From Gemmatimonadota bacterium (GTDB lineage: Bacteria > Gemmatimonadota > Gemmatimonadetes > Gemmatimonadales > Gemmatimonadaceae), in the NCBI GenBank assembly GCA_020161135.1, contig JAIUOB010000004.1, positions 62,001 through 126,000 on the forward strand: a stretch of DNA of 64,000 bases, in the 5' to 3' direction. The notes beneath the pieces are model-generated. The model made no database searches and had not been told where the DNA came from. It saw only the letters and a program-made list of their open reading frames with translations. Positions 34,369 to 43,669 of the stretch are shown here, piece after piece. The stretch's first letter is position 1; each line of letters begins with the position of its first letter. Position numbers and translations under genes: made by a program.

Positions 34369-35940
34369 TCAGCCAGGGGGCGTGCCCCAGCCGCCGCCGC
34401 CCGGCGTCTCGATGGTCAGGACATCCCCCGCACGCATCGCCACGCGGGTCTTCGCGGGGAGCGGCACATCGTTGAGCAGGTTGCGCCCCGTCGCGCCCGA
34501 CGCGCCACCGTCGCTCCCCGGGGGCGCCACCGTGCGCCGTTCGGTGAGCAGCGTGGCCGTGCAGTCCACGCGCGCCTCGTAGCGCCGCACGATGCCGTCG
34601 CCGCCGGCATGCACACCCGCACCGCCACTACCGCGACGCACGGCGTACTCCCGCACCCGCAGCGGATAGGCGCGCTCGAGGCTCTCCACCGGCGTGTTGC
34701 GCGTGTTGCTCATGCCGACGTGCACGGCATCGGGACCGCCGCCGCGCGCACTCGCGCCCTGTCCGCCGCCCAGCGTCTCGTAGAACGTCCACCCGGGCGC
34801 GCCCAGGGTCACGTTGTTCATCGTCCCCTGCCCGGCCGCCGGAATGGCCAGCGACCGGTCACCCACGCCGTGCGCCGCACGCGCCAACGCCGCAAACGTC
34901 ACGTCGGTGAGACGCTGCGACAGTTCGACGTTGCCCGCCGCGACCGCGCTCGGCCGCTTCGCGTTGGCCACGCAGTCGTCGGGGATGGTGAGCACGAGCG
35001 CGCGCGCCACGCCGTCGTTGACGGGCACATCATCGTCGCACAGCACCCGCAGCACGAACACCGCCGCCGCGCGCGCCACCGCCGGCGGCGCGTTCACGTT
35101 GCCGCGCACCGCGCCCGCGGTGCCGGTCAGGTCGAGATGCAGCGTGGCCGCGTGCACGCGTGCCGCGACGCAAATCGGGATGACGCCGTCGTCGACGCCG
35201 TCGCCCTCCAGCACATCAGACGCCGCGCCGGTCGCGCCCTCGAGCGCGGCGAGGCGTGCCCGCACGCGACGCTCGGTGTAGTCGAGCAGCGCGTCCACGG
35301 CCGCGCGCAACGTGTCGGCCCCGAGGCGCGTCCACAACGCCTGCCATCCGCGCGCGCCCGCGGCGCATGCAGCGCGCTGCGCCCGCAGGTCGCCCTCGCG
35401 TTCGCCCGGCGTGCGCACATTCGCCAGCACGAGGCGCATGAGGTCCTCGTTGGCACCGGCGACCGTCTCGATGCGCACGGGCGGCACGATGAGGCCCTCC
35501 TGGAACAGCTCCGTGGCACCGAACGGCATGCTGCCGGGGCTCATCCCGCCGACATCCGCATGGTGCGCACGCACGGCCGCGTAGCCGATGAGCTGCGACG
35601 CGTCGTCCGGGTGCGCGATGGCCTCGACCATGGTGAGATCGGGCAGGTGCGACCCGCCGGCGGCCGGATCGTTGAGCAGGAACACGTCGCCCGCGCGAGC
35701 GCCGAGGGCCCGCACCGCCGCCACCGACTCGGGCATCGCGCCCAGGTGCACGGGAATATGCGCCGCCTGCGCGACCATGCGTCCGTCGGCGTCGAACAGC
35801 GCACACGACGCATCGCGCCGCTCGCGAATGTTCGGCGAGATGCTGCTGCGTTCGAGCAGGCCGCCCATCTCCTCGGCCAACATGGCCACGCCCTGCGCGA
35901 ACACGGTGAGTTCGAGCGCGTCGAACGTGCGGGCCATCAT
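34369..35940 (-). CDS. hyuB: Hydantoinase B / oxoprolinase C-terminal-type subunit
   Basis: The 523-residue product matches HyuB: TFDALELTVFAQGVAMLAEEMG, then SSISPNIRERRDASCALFD, AQAAHIPVHLGAMPESV, FLLNDPAAGGSHLPDLTMVEA, a GGGQGASARGGGPDAVHVGMSNT stretch and the Gly-rich end TPGGGGWGTPPG. With HyuA it forms an ATP-dependent amidohydrolase acting on hydantoins, N-methylhydantoin or 5-oxoproline. The substrate cannot be read from sequence. The start overlaps the end of the UDG-like gene by four bases (ATGA). Confidence 0.93.
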   Translation of the reverse strand: MMARTFDALELTVFAQGVAMLAEEMGGLLERSSISPNIRERRDASCALFDADGRMVAQAAHIPVHLGAMPESVAAVRALGARAGDVFLLNDPAAGGSHLPDLTMVEAIAHPDDASQLIGYAAVRAHHADVGGMSPGSMPFGATELFQEGLIVPPVRIETVAGANEDLMRLVLANVRTPGEREGDLRAQRAACAAGARGWQALWTRLGADTLRAAVDALLDYTERRVRARLAALEGATGAASDVLEGDGVDDGVIPICVAARVHAATLHLDLTGTAGAVRGNVNAPPAVARAAAVFVLRVLCDDDVPVNDGVARALVLTIPDDCVANAKRPSAVAAGNVELSQRLTDVTFAALARAAHGVGDRSLAIPAAGQGTMNNVTLGAPGWTFYETLGGGQGASARGGGPDAVHVGMSNTRNTPVESLERAYPLRVREYAVRRGSGGAGVHAGGDGIVRRYEARVDCTATLLTERRTVAPPGSDGGASGATGRNLLNDVPLPAKTRVAMRAGDVLTIETPGGGGWGTPPG

Positions 35941-36644
35941 GCGGCATCCTCCGGCGTCACGACACCGGGCGTGATCGGATAGCCCGCCTCGCCCACCGCG
36001 CGCATGCACTGCGCGACCCACGCCTCCTCGAGGTCGGCGAGGCGCGCGCCGCGCCCGCGGTCGGGCGCCATGGACAGCAGCCCCTGCGCCGACGGGTGCG
36101 GCAGCGCGACATGTCGCAGCAGCGACAGGTCGGTCACGCGCGCGAGCGTTCCGACGGTGCGCGCCGCCACCTTGCCCAGCGTGACGATGCCCCGCAGGCC
36201 GCGCGGTACGAGGCGCGCGACGTCGGCGGCGAGACGCGCGAGGTTCGCGTCGCCCTCGAGTTCGGCGCGGGTCGGCGCACGAAAGCGCACGCCGTCGTCG
36301 GTGGGGCAGCGGTCGAAGGCATTGCCCACGGCCACGCCGTGCAGCGCCGGCACGAGGCCGTGCGCGCGGAACGCGGCACCATCCCACGGCAGTGTCGCCA
36401 CGGCGGCCGGCATGCGCACCGCGCCGACGCGCTCCAGTGCGCGATACAGATGCTTGCCGGCCCCGTCGCCGAAGAACGGCACGCCGCTCTGGTCGGCGCC
36501 GCGCGGCCCCGGGGCCTCGCCCATGACCAGCACGTACACCTCGCCGTCGTTCGGCGCGCAGAGCGGCACCGGTGCGCCGGTGATGCGGCTTCCGGCACGC
36601 GGCGTGCGGGCCGCAGCGGTCGTGACGCGGCGGGTCGGGCTCAT
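35937..36644 (-). CDS. Uracil-DNA glycosylase-superfamily protein between hyuA and hyuB
   Basis: The 235-residue product has UDG motif 1 as MGEAPGPRGADQSGVPFFGDGA (GEAPG at 42 to 46) and motif 2 as HPSAQG (183 to 188), resembling families 4 and 5. It has only three Cys (29, 113 and one near 213), so the four-Cys iron-sulfur site of family 4 seems absent or altered. The start and stop both overlap the hydantoinase genes by four bases (ATGA), so translation is coupled. A DNA-repair activity removing uracil or another base is predicted; the reason for its position inside a hydantoinase operon is unknown. Confidence 0.82.
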   Translation of the reverse strand: MSPTRRVTTAAARTPRAGSRITGAPVPLCAPNDGEVYVLVMGEAPGPRGADQSGVPFFGDGAGKHLYRALERVGAVRMPAAVATLPWDGAAFRAHGLVPALHGVAVGNAFDRCPTDDGVRFRAPTRAELEGDANLARLAADVARLVPRGLRGIVTLGKVAARTVGTLARVTDLSLLRHVALPHPSAQGLLSMAPDRGRGARLADLEEAWVAQCMRAVGEAGYPITPGVVTPEDAA

Positions 36645-38596
36645 GCGTCGGCCTCCAGGATCCATCCGCCGAGCGGCAGCGTACGCGCGGTCCAGCCCGC
36701 AGCGACGCGCAGCGTCGCGTCGGGCAGGCGCACGACCGCTTCACCGCGCACCGTGCGGTCGCCTGCGCGACCATCATCGACATCGCCGGGCATCGCACCC
36801 AGCGTCGATATCGGACGGGCAAAGCGCACCGGCCACGGCGCACTGCTCATCGTGGTACGCGCACTGATGAACTCGACCGGCCGCTCGAGCGCAAAGCCGG
36901 CACGTTCGACATGCCGCGCGACAAAGCGATCGCGCACCGCGACGACGGCATCGCCGGGACGCACGGGGATGTCGAGTTCGTAGCCCTGCCCCACGTAGCG
37001 CGCGCGCACCCACCACCGTGGCGTGAGATGCGTCGCGCCGGCCGCCAGCGCGTGCGCGGACTGCGCGAGGAGCGCGGCGAGTGCGGCGTCGCTGATGGCA
37101 TCGGCCTCCACCATCAGGCTCGTGAGGCGCTCGCGCCGTTCAGGCGCCAGGGCCAGCCCCACCGCGCTCAGCACGCCCGCGTGCGGCGGCACGATGACCG
37201 TGCGCATGCCAAGGCGTTCGGCGAGCCCACACGCGTGCAGCGGTCCGCCGCCCCCGAACGCGATGAGTGGCAGGTGTCGCGGATCGATGCCGCGCTCGAC
37301 CGACACCCGACGCAGTGCACGGGCCATCGTCGCGTCGGCGGTGGCGATGACCGCCGCGGCCGCGCGTTCCACCGCAACGCCGAGTGGTGTCGCCAACGCT
37401 GCAACCGCCGCTGTCGCGCGCGCCGCGTCGATGGTCACGCCCCCGCTCCACGCGCCGCTCGCGATGGTACCCAGCACCACGTGCGCGTCGGTGACGGTTG
37501 CGCGCGTCCCGCCACGTCCGTAGGCCGCGGGCCCTGGCACGGCTCCCGCGCTCTCGGGGCCGGCGCGCAGCGCGCCGCCATCGTCGAGCCACGCGAGACT
37601 GCCGCCGCCGGCAGCCACCGCCTCGACGAGCACGCGCGGCAGGGCGATGGGCACGCCGCCCACGCCCCCGCCGCGTTCCACGAGCGGCTCACCGTCGTCG
37701 ATGAGACCGACATCGGCACTGGTGCCACCGATGTCGATGGTGAGCGCGCGCGTGATGCCGAGCGCCTGCGCGATCGCGGCGGCACCGGTCACGCCGCCGG
37801 CGGGACCACTGAGCGCGAGCGCCGCCGCATGCGCGCCCGCCGCATCCGCGTCGAGCGTGCCGCCAGCCGACGTCATCACGCGCGGCGCCGGATACCCCGC
37901 CGCGCCCAGGCGCGACGACAGCGCCGCGATGTACTGTCGCACGGCCGGCCGCGCGTACGCCTCGGCCACGGTCGTGGCCATGCGTTCGTACTCGCGGATC
38001 TCCGGGAACACCTCGTGCGACGCCACCACGTCCACCGACAGGCCGCGCGCCGCGATGGCCCGCCGCAGCGCGTCGGCAAGCGCCTGCTCATGCCGCGCAT
38101 CAGCGTAGGCGTGCAGCAGCGTGATGGCCACCGTGTCCGGCGCGGCGGCGAGCACCGCTGCGATGGCCTGGTCGATGGCGTCGGGAGTGAGCGGGGTGAC
38201 GACGCTGTCGGGCGCGAGGCGCTCGCGCACCGGCACGACGCGTTCCGGCGGCACGAGCGGCGCGGGGTGGTGCGCCGTGAGGTCGTAGAGCTGCGCGCGC
38301 TCCTGCCGCCGCAGTTCGAGCAGGTCGGTGAAGCCCTGCGTGGCGCAGGCGACGACCCGCGCGCCGCGGCGCTCGAGCAGCAGGTTCGTGACCACCGTGG
38401 TGCCGTGGGCGATGTACGCCACCTCGACCGGCGGCACCGCGCCGGCGTGCAGCGCCTCGAGCACGCCTGCGGCGCGGTCGTGCGGGACACTCAACACCTT
38501 CGTGGTGGCCACGCGTCCGTCGTCGTGCAGCGCCGCGAGATCGGTGAAGGTACCCCCGACGTCGATGCCGACGGCGATGCGGGGCGCGGGCGTCAC
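36641..38596 (-). CDS. hyuA: Hydantoinase A / oxoprolinase N-terminal-type subunit
   Basis: The 651-residue product begins TPAPRIAVGIDVGGTFTDL, the ASKHA-fold phosphate motif of HyuA. It has AYIAHGTTVVTNLLLERRG, TSAGGTLDA, IDIGGTSADVGLIDDGEP and FGGGGPLHACGLAERL, all family hallmarks of the ATP-binding subunit. Starting at GTG in a GTGA overlap with the DUF4105 gene, it reaches the normal family length; longer frames upstream are shadows. Partner is HyuB two genes downstream. Confidence 0.94.
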   Translation of the reverse strand: MTPAPRIAVGIDVGGTFTDLAALHDDGRVATTKVLSVPHDRAAGVLEALHAGAVPPVEVAYIAHGTTVVTNLLLERRGARVVACATQGFTDLLELRRQERAQLYDLTAHHPAPLVPPERVVPVRERLAPDSVVTPLTPDAIDQAIAAVLAAAPDTVAITLLHAYADARHEQALADALRRAIAARGLSVDVVASHEVFPEIREYERMATTVAEAYARPAVRQYIAALSSRLGAAGYPAPRVMTSAGGTLDADAAGAHAAALALSGPAGGVTGAAAIAQALGITRALTIDIGGTSADVGLIDDGEPLVERGGGVGGVPIALPRVLVEAVAAGGGSLAWLDDGGALRAGPESAGAVPGPAAYGRGGTRATVTDAHVVLGTIASGAWSGGVTIDAARATAAVAALATPLGVAVERAAAAVIATADATMARALRRVSVERGIDPRHLPLIAFGGGGPLHACGLAERLGMRTVIVPPHAGVLSAVGLALAPERRERLTSLMVEADAISDAALAALLAQSAHALAAGATHLTPRWWVRARYVGQGYELDIPVRPGDAVVAVRDRFVARHVERAGFALERPVEFISARTTMSSAPWPVRFARPISTLGAMPGDVDDGRAGDRTVRGEAVVRLPDATLRVAAGWTARTLPLGGWILEADA

Positions 38597-39963
38597 GCGA
38601 GGCGATCCACGCGCGGCGTCGTCACCGGCGTCATGGTCGCCGAGCGACGCGTCACGAGTCGCAGCGCGAGCGCGGCGCTCAGATGCACCGGCGCCGTGAG
38701 GAACCACACCTCGGTGTTGTGCTGATGGAAGAGCGGCAGGTGCTGCGCAACGACGCCCACGAGCGCGATGACCGCCACCATGCTCACGGCCACGTGCGCC
38801 GTGCGGCCGGCCGCACCGGCGCGTCCACGCGCCCACCAGCAGGCGGCCGCCACCAGCAGCAGCGGATGCACCTGGAAGAGCGACAGGTTGCGCCCCATGT
38901 ACTCCGCATGCCGGGTCACGGTGCCCGCGAGCAGCAGCAGGGTGCCCAGCACACCACCCACCGCGAACCATGCGGTTCCGAGCGCGGTGAGCGCGGTGCG
39001 CGCGGCAGCACCCGGTGCCCGCGCGAGCAGCAGGAACACCACGCCGAGGAGCACGCCGATCAGCGCCGCCGCGGCACGGCGGTCGGGCGCGGCCGTGTCG
39101 AGTGGGGCCCGCATCGCCCGATAGAGCACCGTATCCTCACGCACGAGGGGCGTGGGCCGTCCGGCGGCATCGGCGAACTGCACGCGCGCGAGGTGCAGCG
39201 CGAGGTGCTCGGGCAGGAAGCCCTCCTGCCACGCCGTGAGATCGCGGTCGGCCGGTTGGCCAAGGGCGAGCTGGATGCCCGCGTACACCGGCAAGTCCGT
39301 CGCGGTGATGCGCGCCGTCTCGTCGCGCCAGGTCAGTCCACGCTCCGAGCCGGCCAGCGCACGCCGCAGCCGGCCCTGCAGCGCCCAGTCGATGGCGTCG
39401 CGGATGCGCGTGCTGCAATTGTCGTTGTAGTAGTCGTAGCGGTAGTACTTGTTCTGCTCGGCCGCATTCCACACCACGAAGTCACGCAGCGCCCCGCGTG
39501 CGACGGGATCGAGCGCGAGCACCTGCCGGCGAATCGAGCGATCCTCCGACTGGTAGACGGCGTTGAAGGCCGCCGCGCGGTACCCTTCCATCCAGTAGCG
39601 CGTGTCGCCCGTGAGGAAGCGTGGGATGAAGTTCGGCTGGTTGAAGTCGAACATCCCCCAGTTGAACGCCACCTCCTCACCGGTGCGGTCGTCGGCAATG
39701 GCGAGCGCGATGTGCCCGAAGCGTTCGAACACCGCGCTCCCGGGCCCGTAGGTGTACACCGACACCGTGAGGTGCGCGCCACTCTCCGCGCGCGCGCTGT
39801 CGAGCGCCGCCGATACGCCCGGCGGCGGTGGCGGCGGCGTGGTGGGCACGTTGTCCGGCAGCGAGGGCGCCTGCGCCTGCGCCGGAGTGCCGACCAGCCA
39901 CGTCGCCACCGCGACCGTGGCCATCGTGCGCACAGCCGCTCGCAACCACCCGCCGGCTGCCAT
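38593..39963 (-). CDS. DUF4105 (Lnb N-terminal-type) membrane protein
   Basis: The 456-residue product has a signal peptide (cleavage after TPAQAQ), a Pro-rich stretch, then a DUF4105 domain (LTVSVYTYGPGSAVFERFGHIAL, AFNWGMFDF, YRYDYYNDNCSTRIRDA). The NCST Cys and the FGH His recall an NlpC/P60-like papain fold. After residue 290 come five or so membrane helices, as in related proteins of Bacteroidetes and Gemmatimonadota. It may hydrolyse a peptide or amide in the periplasm; function is unproven. It shares one base with the gene upstream and four with hyuA. Confidence 0.8.
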   Translation of the reverse strand: MAAGGWLRAAVRTMATVAVATWLVGTPAQAQAPSLPDNVPTTPPPPPPGVSAALDSARAESGAHLTVSVYTYGPGSAVFERFGHIALAIADDRTGEEVAFNWGMFDFNQPNFIPRFLTGDTRYWMEGYRAAAFNAVYQSEDRSIRRQVLALDPVARGALRDFVVWNAAEQNKYYRYDYYNDNCSTRIRDAIDWALQGRLRRALAGSERGLTWRDETARITATDLPVYAGIQLALGQPADRDLTAWQEGFLPEHLALHLARVQFADAAGRPTPLVREDTVLYRAMRAPLDTAAPDRRAAAALIGVLLGVVFLLLARAPGAAARTALTALGTAWFAVGGVLGTLLLLAGTVTRHAEYMGRNLSLFQVHPLLLVAAACWWARGRAGAAGRTAHVAVSMVAVIALVGVVAQHLPLFHQHNTEVWFLTAPVHLSAALALRLVTRRSATMTPVTTPRVDRLA

Positions 39964-40967
39964 CAGAAGCGAATCTCTTTCCCGTCGTCCGCGGCCTTGT
40001 ACACGGCCTCCACCACGCGCTGCAACTGCTGCTGATCGGTTGGCGGCTCGTACGGAGCCTCACCGCGAATGACCGCGAGGAAGTGCGCGAGTTCCGCCCG
40101 GTAGCTCTGCAGGAACGCACTCTCGCGTGCCGCGGCGCCCGTAGGCGACACGTCGACCGCACGTCCGTTGAGCTCCTTGATGACCCGCAACGGCGACAGG
40201 CGGGCCGACCCGCGCGTCGCGTGCACCTCGAACCACCAGCGATCCTCATCGCCCACGTAGGACGACGACACGTCGATATTGACCACGAGTCCGCCGGCGC
40301 ACTCGAGGAAGAGTTGCATGGCCTCCTCCACCGCGCCGGCGCCACGCGCCCGCCGCATGCTCGCCACGACGCGCACCGGCGCCGGTTCGTCGGCCAGCCA
40401 CGTGGCCAGGTCGAGCAGGGGGAAGCCGTGCTCGAGGAACACGCCGCCACCGGCCTCGGCGCGACGCGTGCGCCAGCCGTCGCTCGCCTTCTTCACGAAG
40501 AGCGCGCCTGCGCGGATGCTCGTGACCTGCCCCAGTTCGCCGTTGCGCAGGAACTGGTCGAGCGCCTGCACGTCGGAGCGGAACCGATGGTTGTGCCCCA
40601 CCGCGAGGATGCGGTCGACCTTCTGCGCGGCCGCCAGGCAGCGATCGATGCCGCGCGCCGACAGCGCAAGCGGACGTTCGCACAGCACGTGCAGCTTCTT
40701 GCGCAACGCGCTGAGCACGTGCGGCTCGTGCAGGTGATTCGGCGTGGCGATGACCACCGCGTCGAGTTCGTCGCTGTCGAGCAGCTCCTCGAAGTCGGTG
40801 TAGACGTCCGGCACCCCGAACCGATCGGCGAGCGCGCGGGCCTTCGCGCCGTCGTTGTCGCACAACGCGACGAGCGAGGCCCCACGCATCTTCGCGAGGA
40901 CCGGGATGTGCGTCAGCTGGGCAATGGCGCCCGTCCCGACTACGGCGATGCGCACGCCGTCCTTCAT
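39963..40967 (-). CDS. Gfo/Idh/MocA-family NAD(P)-dependent oxidoreductase
   Basis: The 334-residue product has an N-terminal Rossmann domain (VRIAVVGTGAIAQLTHIPVLA, then LVALCDNDGAKARALADRFG) with VIATPNHLHEPHVLSAL and the ECRP-like C-E-RPLAL motif (VLCERPLAL). A C-terminal Gfo/Idh-type domain with a GGGVFLEHGFPLLDLA segment and catalytic-type His follows. The usual Lys of EKP is replaced here by Arg (ERP), which may affect activity. Sugar or inositol derivatives are typical substrates; none can be assigned. Confidence 0.9.
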   Translation of the reverse strand: MKDGVRIAVVGTGAIAQLTHIPVLAKMRGASLVALCDNDGAKARALADRFGVPDVYTDFEELLDSDELDAVVIATPNHLHEPHVLSALRKKLHVLCERPLALSARGIDRCLAAAQKVDRILAVGHNHRFRSDVQALDQFLRNGELGQVTSIRAGALFVKKASDGWRTRRAEAGGGVFLEHGFPLLDLATWLADEPAPVRVVASMRRARGAGAVEEAMQLFLECAGGLVVNIDVSSSYVGDEDRWWFEVHATRGSARLSPLRVIKELNGRAVDVSPTGAAARESAFLQSYRAELAHFLAVIRGEAPYEPPTDQQQLQRVVEAVYKAADDGKEIRF

Positions 40968-40988
40968 TCACGCCTCCGGGGGTTCGGA

Positions 40989-42317
40989 TCAGTCGGCGTA
41001 GCCGACCACGGTCCCCGGATAATAGTGACGGAGAATGGCCCGGGCATCCGCACCGGCCCGCGCGCGACCGATCGCCCCCCATTGGCACAGCCCTACCCCA
41101 TGGCCATTGCCCGCTCCCTCGAGGGTGAGGTGCGTCAACGCGCCACGGCTCCGCTCCTCGCGCCCCACCGTGAAGTGCGTGCTGGCCAGCATCGCGCCGC
41201 GCGCATCACGCAGCACGTACCGGATGTCGCGTGCGGCCACCCGCACGTCGCCGCGGTCGGTCGTGAGCACCAGGGTGGCGGCGCGCCCGCTGGGGGTGCG
41301 CTCGGGCACCCGGACCCCGGTCACCGACACCGCCCGTGGCGCCTTCACGCCACTGGCCTCGAGCGCCCGCTGCGCGGCCGCCCGCAGCATCGACGGGTCG
41401 AAGTTCGCCTGCCAGTGATTGCGCGGTGAGAGGTCGCAATACGGGCGTCCCGTGCGCGGGTCGATGTCGTCCACCGGACGGAGCCAGGGCTGTTCCTTCG
41501 CATCGCGCCACGCCTCGCGAGGCCCCGCCGTCTGCCCCCCGCAGCTCGCGAAATACGGCGCGTCGACCACCAGACCGCCGTAGCGCAGCACGAGGCCCTC
41601 GGTGGCCTCCACCGCCGCCGACACGACCGGATGCTCGGCGTCGAGCCCGCCGTACACCTGATGCTGCACGCTGGCCACCACATGCCAGCCGGCGGCGGGG
41701 GGCGGTGCCCCTTCGCCCGGCACGCGCATGTACGTGTAGCTGCGCGCCGCGATCGCCTGCGCCTCCATCGCCGCCTGGTCGCCGCCCTGCCGCGTGCCGA
41801 TCTCGAGCGGAACCACCCCACGCAGATAGTCCTCCACCGGCAGGCGATTCACCACCAGCACGCCGGTGTCGGTGGCCGAGAAGACCAGTTCGCCGCGATA
41901 GCGCGTGCCGCCGTAGCGCAGCACCGCGCCGGCCGCCGCGCGCGCGACAAAGGGGCCAGCGCGCCACGGGGTCGCATCGTTGCCGGCGCCCGCGACACGC
42001 AGGCGCCCACCCTGCACCTCCACGCGCCACGGCTCACCGCCCGTACCGCGCACGAACGCCGTGGCGCCGCCGTCCTCGTCGATGCGCCACGCGCCCGTCG
42101 CACTCACCTCGGCCACACGTCCGCGGCCGGCCAGCGCCACCAGCACCTGCCGGTCGCTCGCAAGGCGACCGGTCGCGGAGTCGACGCGCGCCACGTCGGG
42201 TGCCCCGGCGCTGGACGCTGGGGCGCGCCCGGCCGACGGCAAGGGCGCCAACGCGGGCGCACAGGCCAACGCGACCACGGCGAGGACCGCCGCACCGCCC
42301 AGCAGGGCGCGGTGCAT
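40989..42317 (-). CDS. SpoIID/LytB-domain lipoprotein
   Basis: The 442-residue product (from ATG 42317) has a lipobox VVALAC and a long Ala-rich linker. A SpoIID domain follows: YRGELVFSATDTGVLVVNRLPVEDYLRGVVPLEIG, QAIAARSYTYM, HQVYGG, YFASCGGQTAGPREAW and GNGHGVGLCQWGAIGRA. SpoIID-type enzymes are lytic transglycosylases acting on denuded glycan. Here they are unrelated to sporulation, as no other spore genes are seen. An in-frame GTG at 42344 is possible and would add nine residues. Confidence 0.85.
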   Translation of the reverse strand: MHRALLGGAAVLAVVALACAPALAPLPSAGRAPASSAGAPDVARVDSATGRLASDRQVLVALAGRGRVAEVSATGAWRIDEDGGATAFVRGTGGEPWRVEVQGGRLRVAGAGNDATPWRAGPFVARAAAGAVLRYGGTRYRGELVFSATDTGVLVVNRLPVEDYLRGVVPLEIGTRQGGDQAAMEAQAIAARSYTYMRVPGEGAPPPAAGWHVVASVQHQVYGGLDAEHPVVSAAVEATEGLVLRYGGLVVDAPYFASCGGQTAGPREAWRDAKEQPWLRPVDDIDPRTGRPYCDLSPRNHWQANFDPSMLRAAAQRALEASGVKAPRAVSVTGVRVPERTPSGRAATLVLTTDRGDVRVAARDIRYVLRDARGAMLASTHFTVGREERSRGALTHLTLEGAGNGHGVGLCQWGAIGRARAGADARAILRHYYPGTVVGYAD

Positions 42318-42346
42318 CGGCTGCACAGGGTCGCGTGGCGGCACCG

Positions 42347-43669
42347 TCAGTCGCGCTCCGCCACCGCCGCGCCGAGCGCGTCGTCGAGGCGGGTGAGCGT
42401 GTCGGCGATCTCCGCCGGGCCGTGCGCCGACGACATGAACGCCGCCTCGAAGGCACTGGGCGCGAGACTCACGCCGCGACGGCGCGCCGCGTGGAAGAAG
42501 CGGCGGAAGAGCGGCACTTCCGACTGCTTCGCGTCCTCGAACGTGTGCACCGGCCCGGGGTGGAAGAAGAAGCCCCACATGCTGCCCGTGTGGCTCGCAG
42601 TGAACGGCACGCCATGCCGCGCGGCGATGTCGCGCAGCCCCTGCACCAGCGCGGCCGTCTGCGTGGTGATGCCGTCGTGCACCTCGCGCGTGAGCGCGCC
42701 CAGCGTGGCAATGCCGGCGGCCATGGCCAGCGGATTGCCCGAGAGCGTACCGGCCTGATACACCGGCCCCGTGGGCGCAATGCGCTCCATGAGCGCACGC
42801 GCGCCCCCGTAGGCGGCCACCGGGAGTCCACCCCCGATGACCTTCCCGAGCGCAGTGAGATCGGGCGTGACACCGAAGCACTCGGCGGCACCGCCCCAGG
42901 CGATACGGAATCCGGTCATGACTTCGTCGAAGACGAGCAACGCCCCCGTTTCGTCAGCGATGCGGCGCAGCCCGGCGATGAACCCCGGCTGCGGCTCGAT
43001 GTAGCCGCCATTGCCGACCACCGGCTCCAGCATGATGGCCGCGAGCGGCACGCTGCGGGCGATGCGCTCCACCGCCTCGAGGTCGTTGTAGGCGCAGGTG
43101 AGCGTGAGCTTGGCGAGCGCCTCCGGCACCCCGGGCGAATCGGGAAGTCCCAGGGTCGCGACGCCGCTGCCGGCCTTCACGAGGAAGCTGTCGGCGTGGC
43201 CGTGGTAGCACCCTTCGAACTTGAGCAGATGCTCGCGCCCCGTGACGGCCCGGGCCAGTCGCGCAATGCTCATCGCGGCCTCGGTGCCGCTGCTCGTGAA
43301 GCGCACCATCTCGATGTGGGGCATACGCGCCGCGATCAGGTCGGCGAGCTGCACCTCGCGCTCGGTGGGCATGCCGAAGCTGGTGCCGTCCCGCATGGCC
43401 GCCGCGACCGCCTCCAGCACGACCGGCGGCGCATGGCCCAGCACCAGCGGCCCCCACGAGAGCACGTAGTCGTAATAGGCGTTGCCGTCGACGTCCCAGA
43501 CGCGCGCTCCGGCGCCGCGCGCCGCGACGATCGGATCACCCCCGACGCCGCGAAACGCGCGCACCGGCGAGTTGACGCCGCCAGGGAAGCGCGCCCGCGA
43601 CCGCGCCATGACCTCGGCCGAACGGGCGGTGGACATCGACGAGGAGACGGGCGAATCGGGCGCAGTCAT
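42347..43669 (-). CDS. hemL: Glutamate-1-semialdehyde 2,1-aminomutase
   Basis: HemL converts glutamate 1-semialdehyde to 5-aminolevulinate, the C5 route to tetrapyrroles. The 440-residue product has RFPGGVNSPVRAF, SWGPLVLGHA, FTSSGTEAAMSIARLARA, EGCYHGHAD, VFDEVMTGFR and the PLP-binding Lys276 in LTALGKVIGGGLP. The N-terminus has a Ser/Thr-rich extension; Met12 is an alternative start. It overlaps the end of rimO by four bases. Confidence 0.96.
   Translation of the reverse strand: MTAPDSPVSSSMSTARSAEVMARSRARFPGGVNSPVRAFRGVGGDPIVAARGAGARVWDVDGNAYYDYVLSWGPLVLGHAPPVVLEAVAAAMRDGTSFGMPTEREVQLADLIAARMPHIEMVRFTSSGTEAAMSIARLARAVTGREHLLKFEGCYHGHADSFLVKAGSGVATLGLPDSPGVPEALAKLTLTCAYNDLEAVERIARSVPLAAIMLEPVVGNGGYIEPQPGFIAGLRRIADETGALLVFDEVMTGFRIAWGGAAECFGVTPDLTALGKVIGGGLPVAAYGGARALMERIAPTGPVYQAGTLSGNPLAMAAGIATLGALTREVHDGITTQTAALVQGLRDIAARHGVPFTASHTGSMWGFFFHPGPVHTFEDAKQSEVPLFRRFFHAARRRGVSLAPSAFEAAFMSSAHGPAEIADTLTRLDDALGAAVAERD

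Noticed and set aside
40989..42317. Evidence for sporulation from the SpoIID domain
   Set aside because: SpoIID/LytB domains occur in many non-sporulating bacteria and no other spore gene is present.
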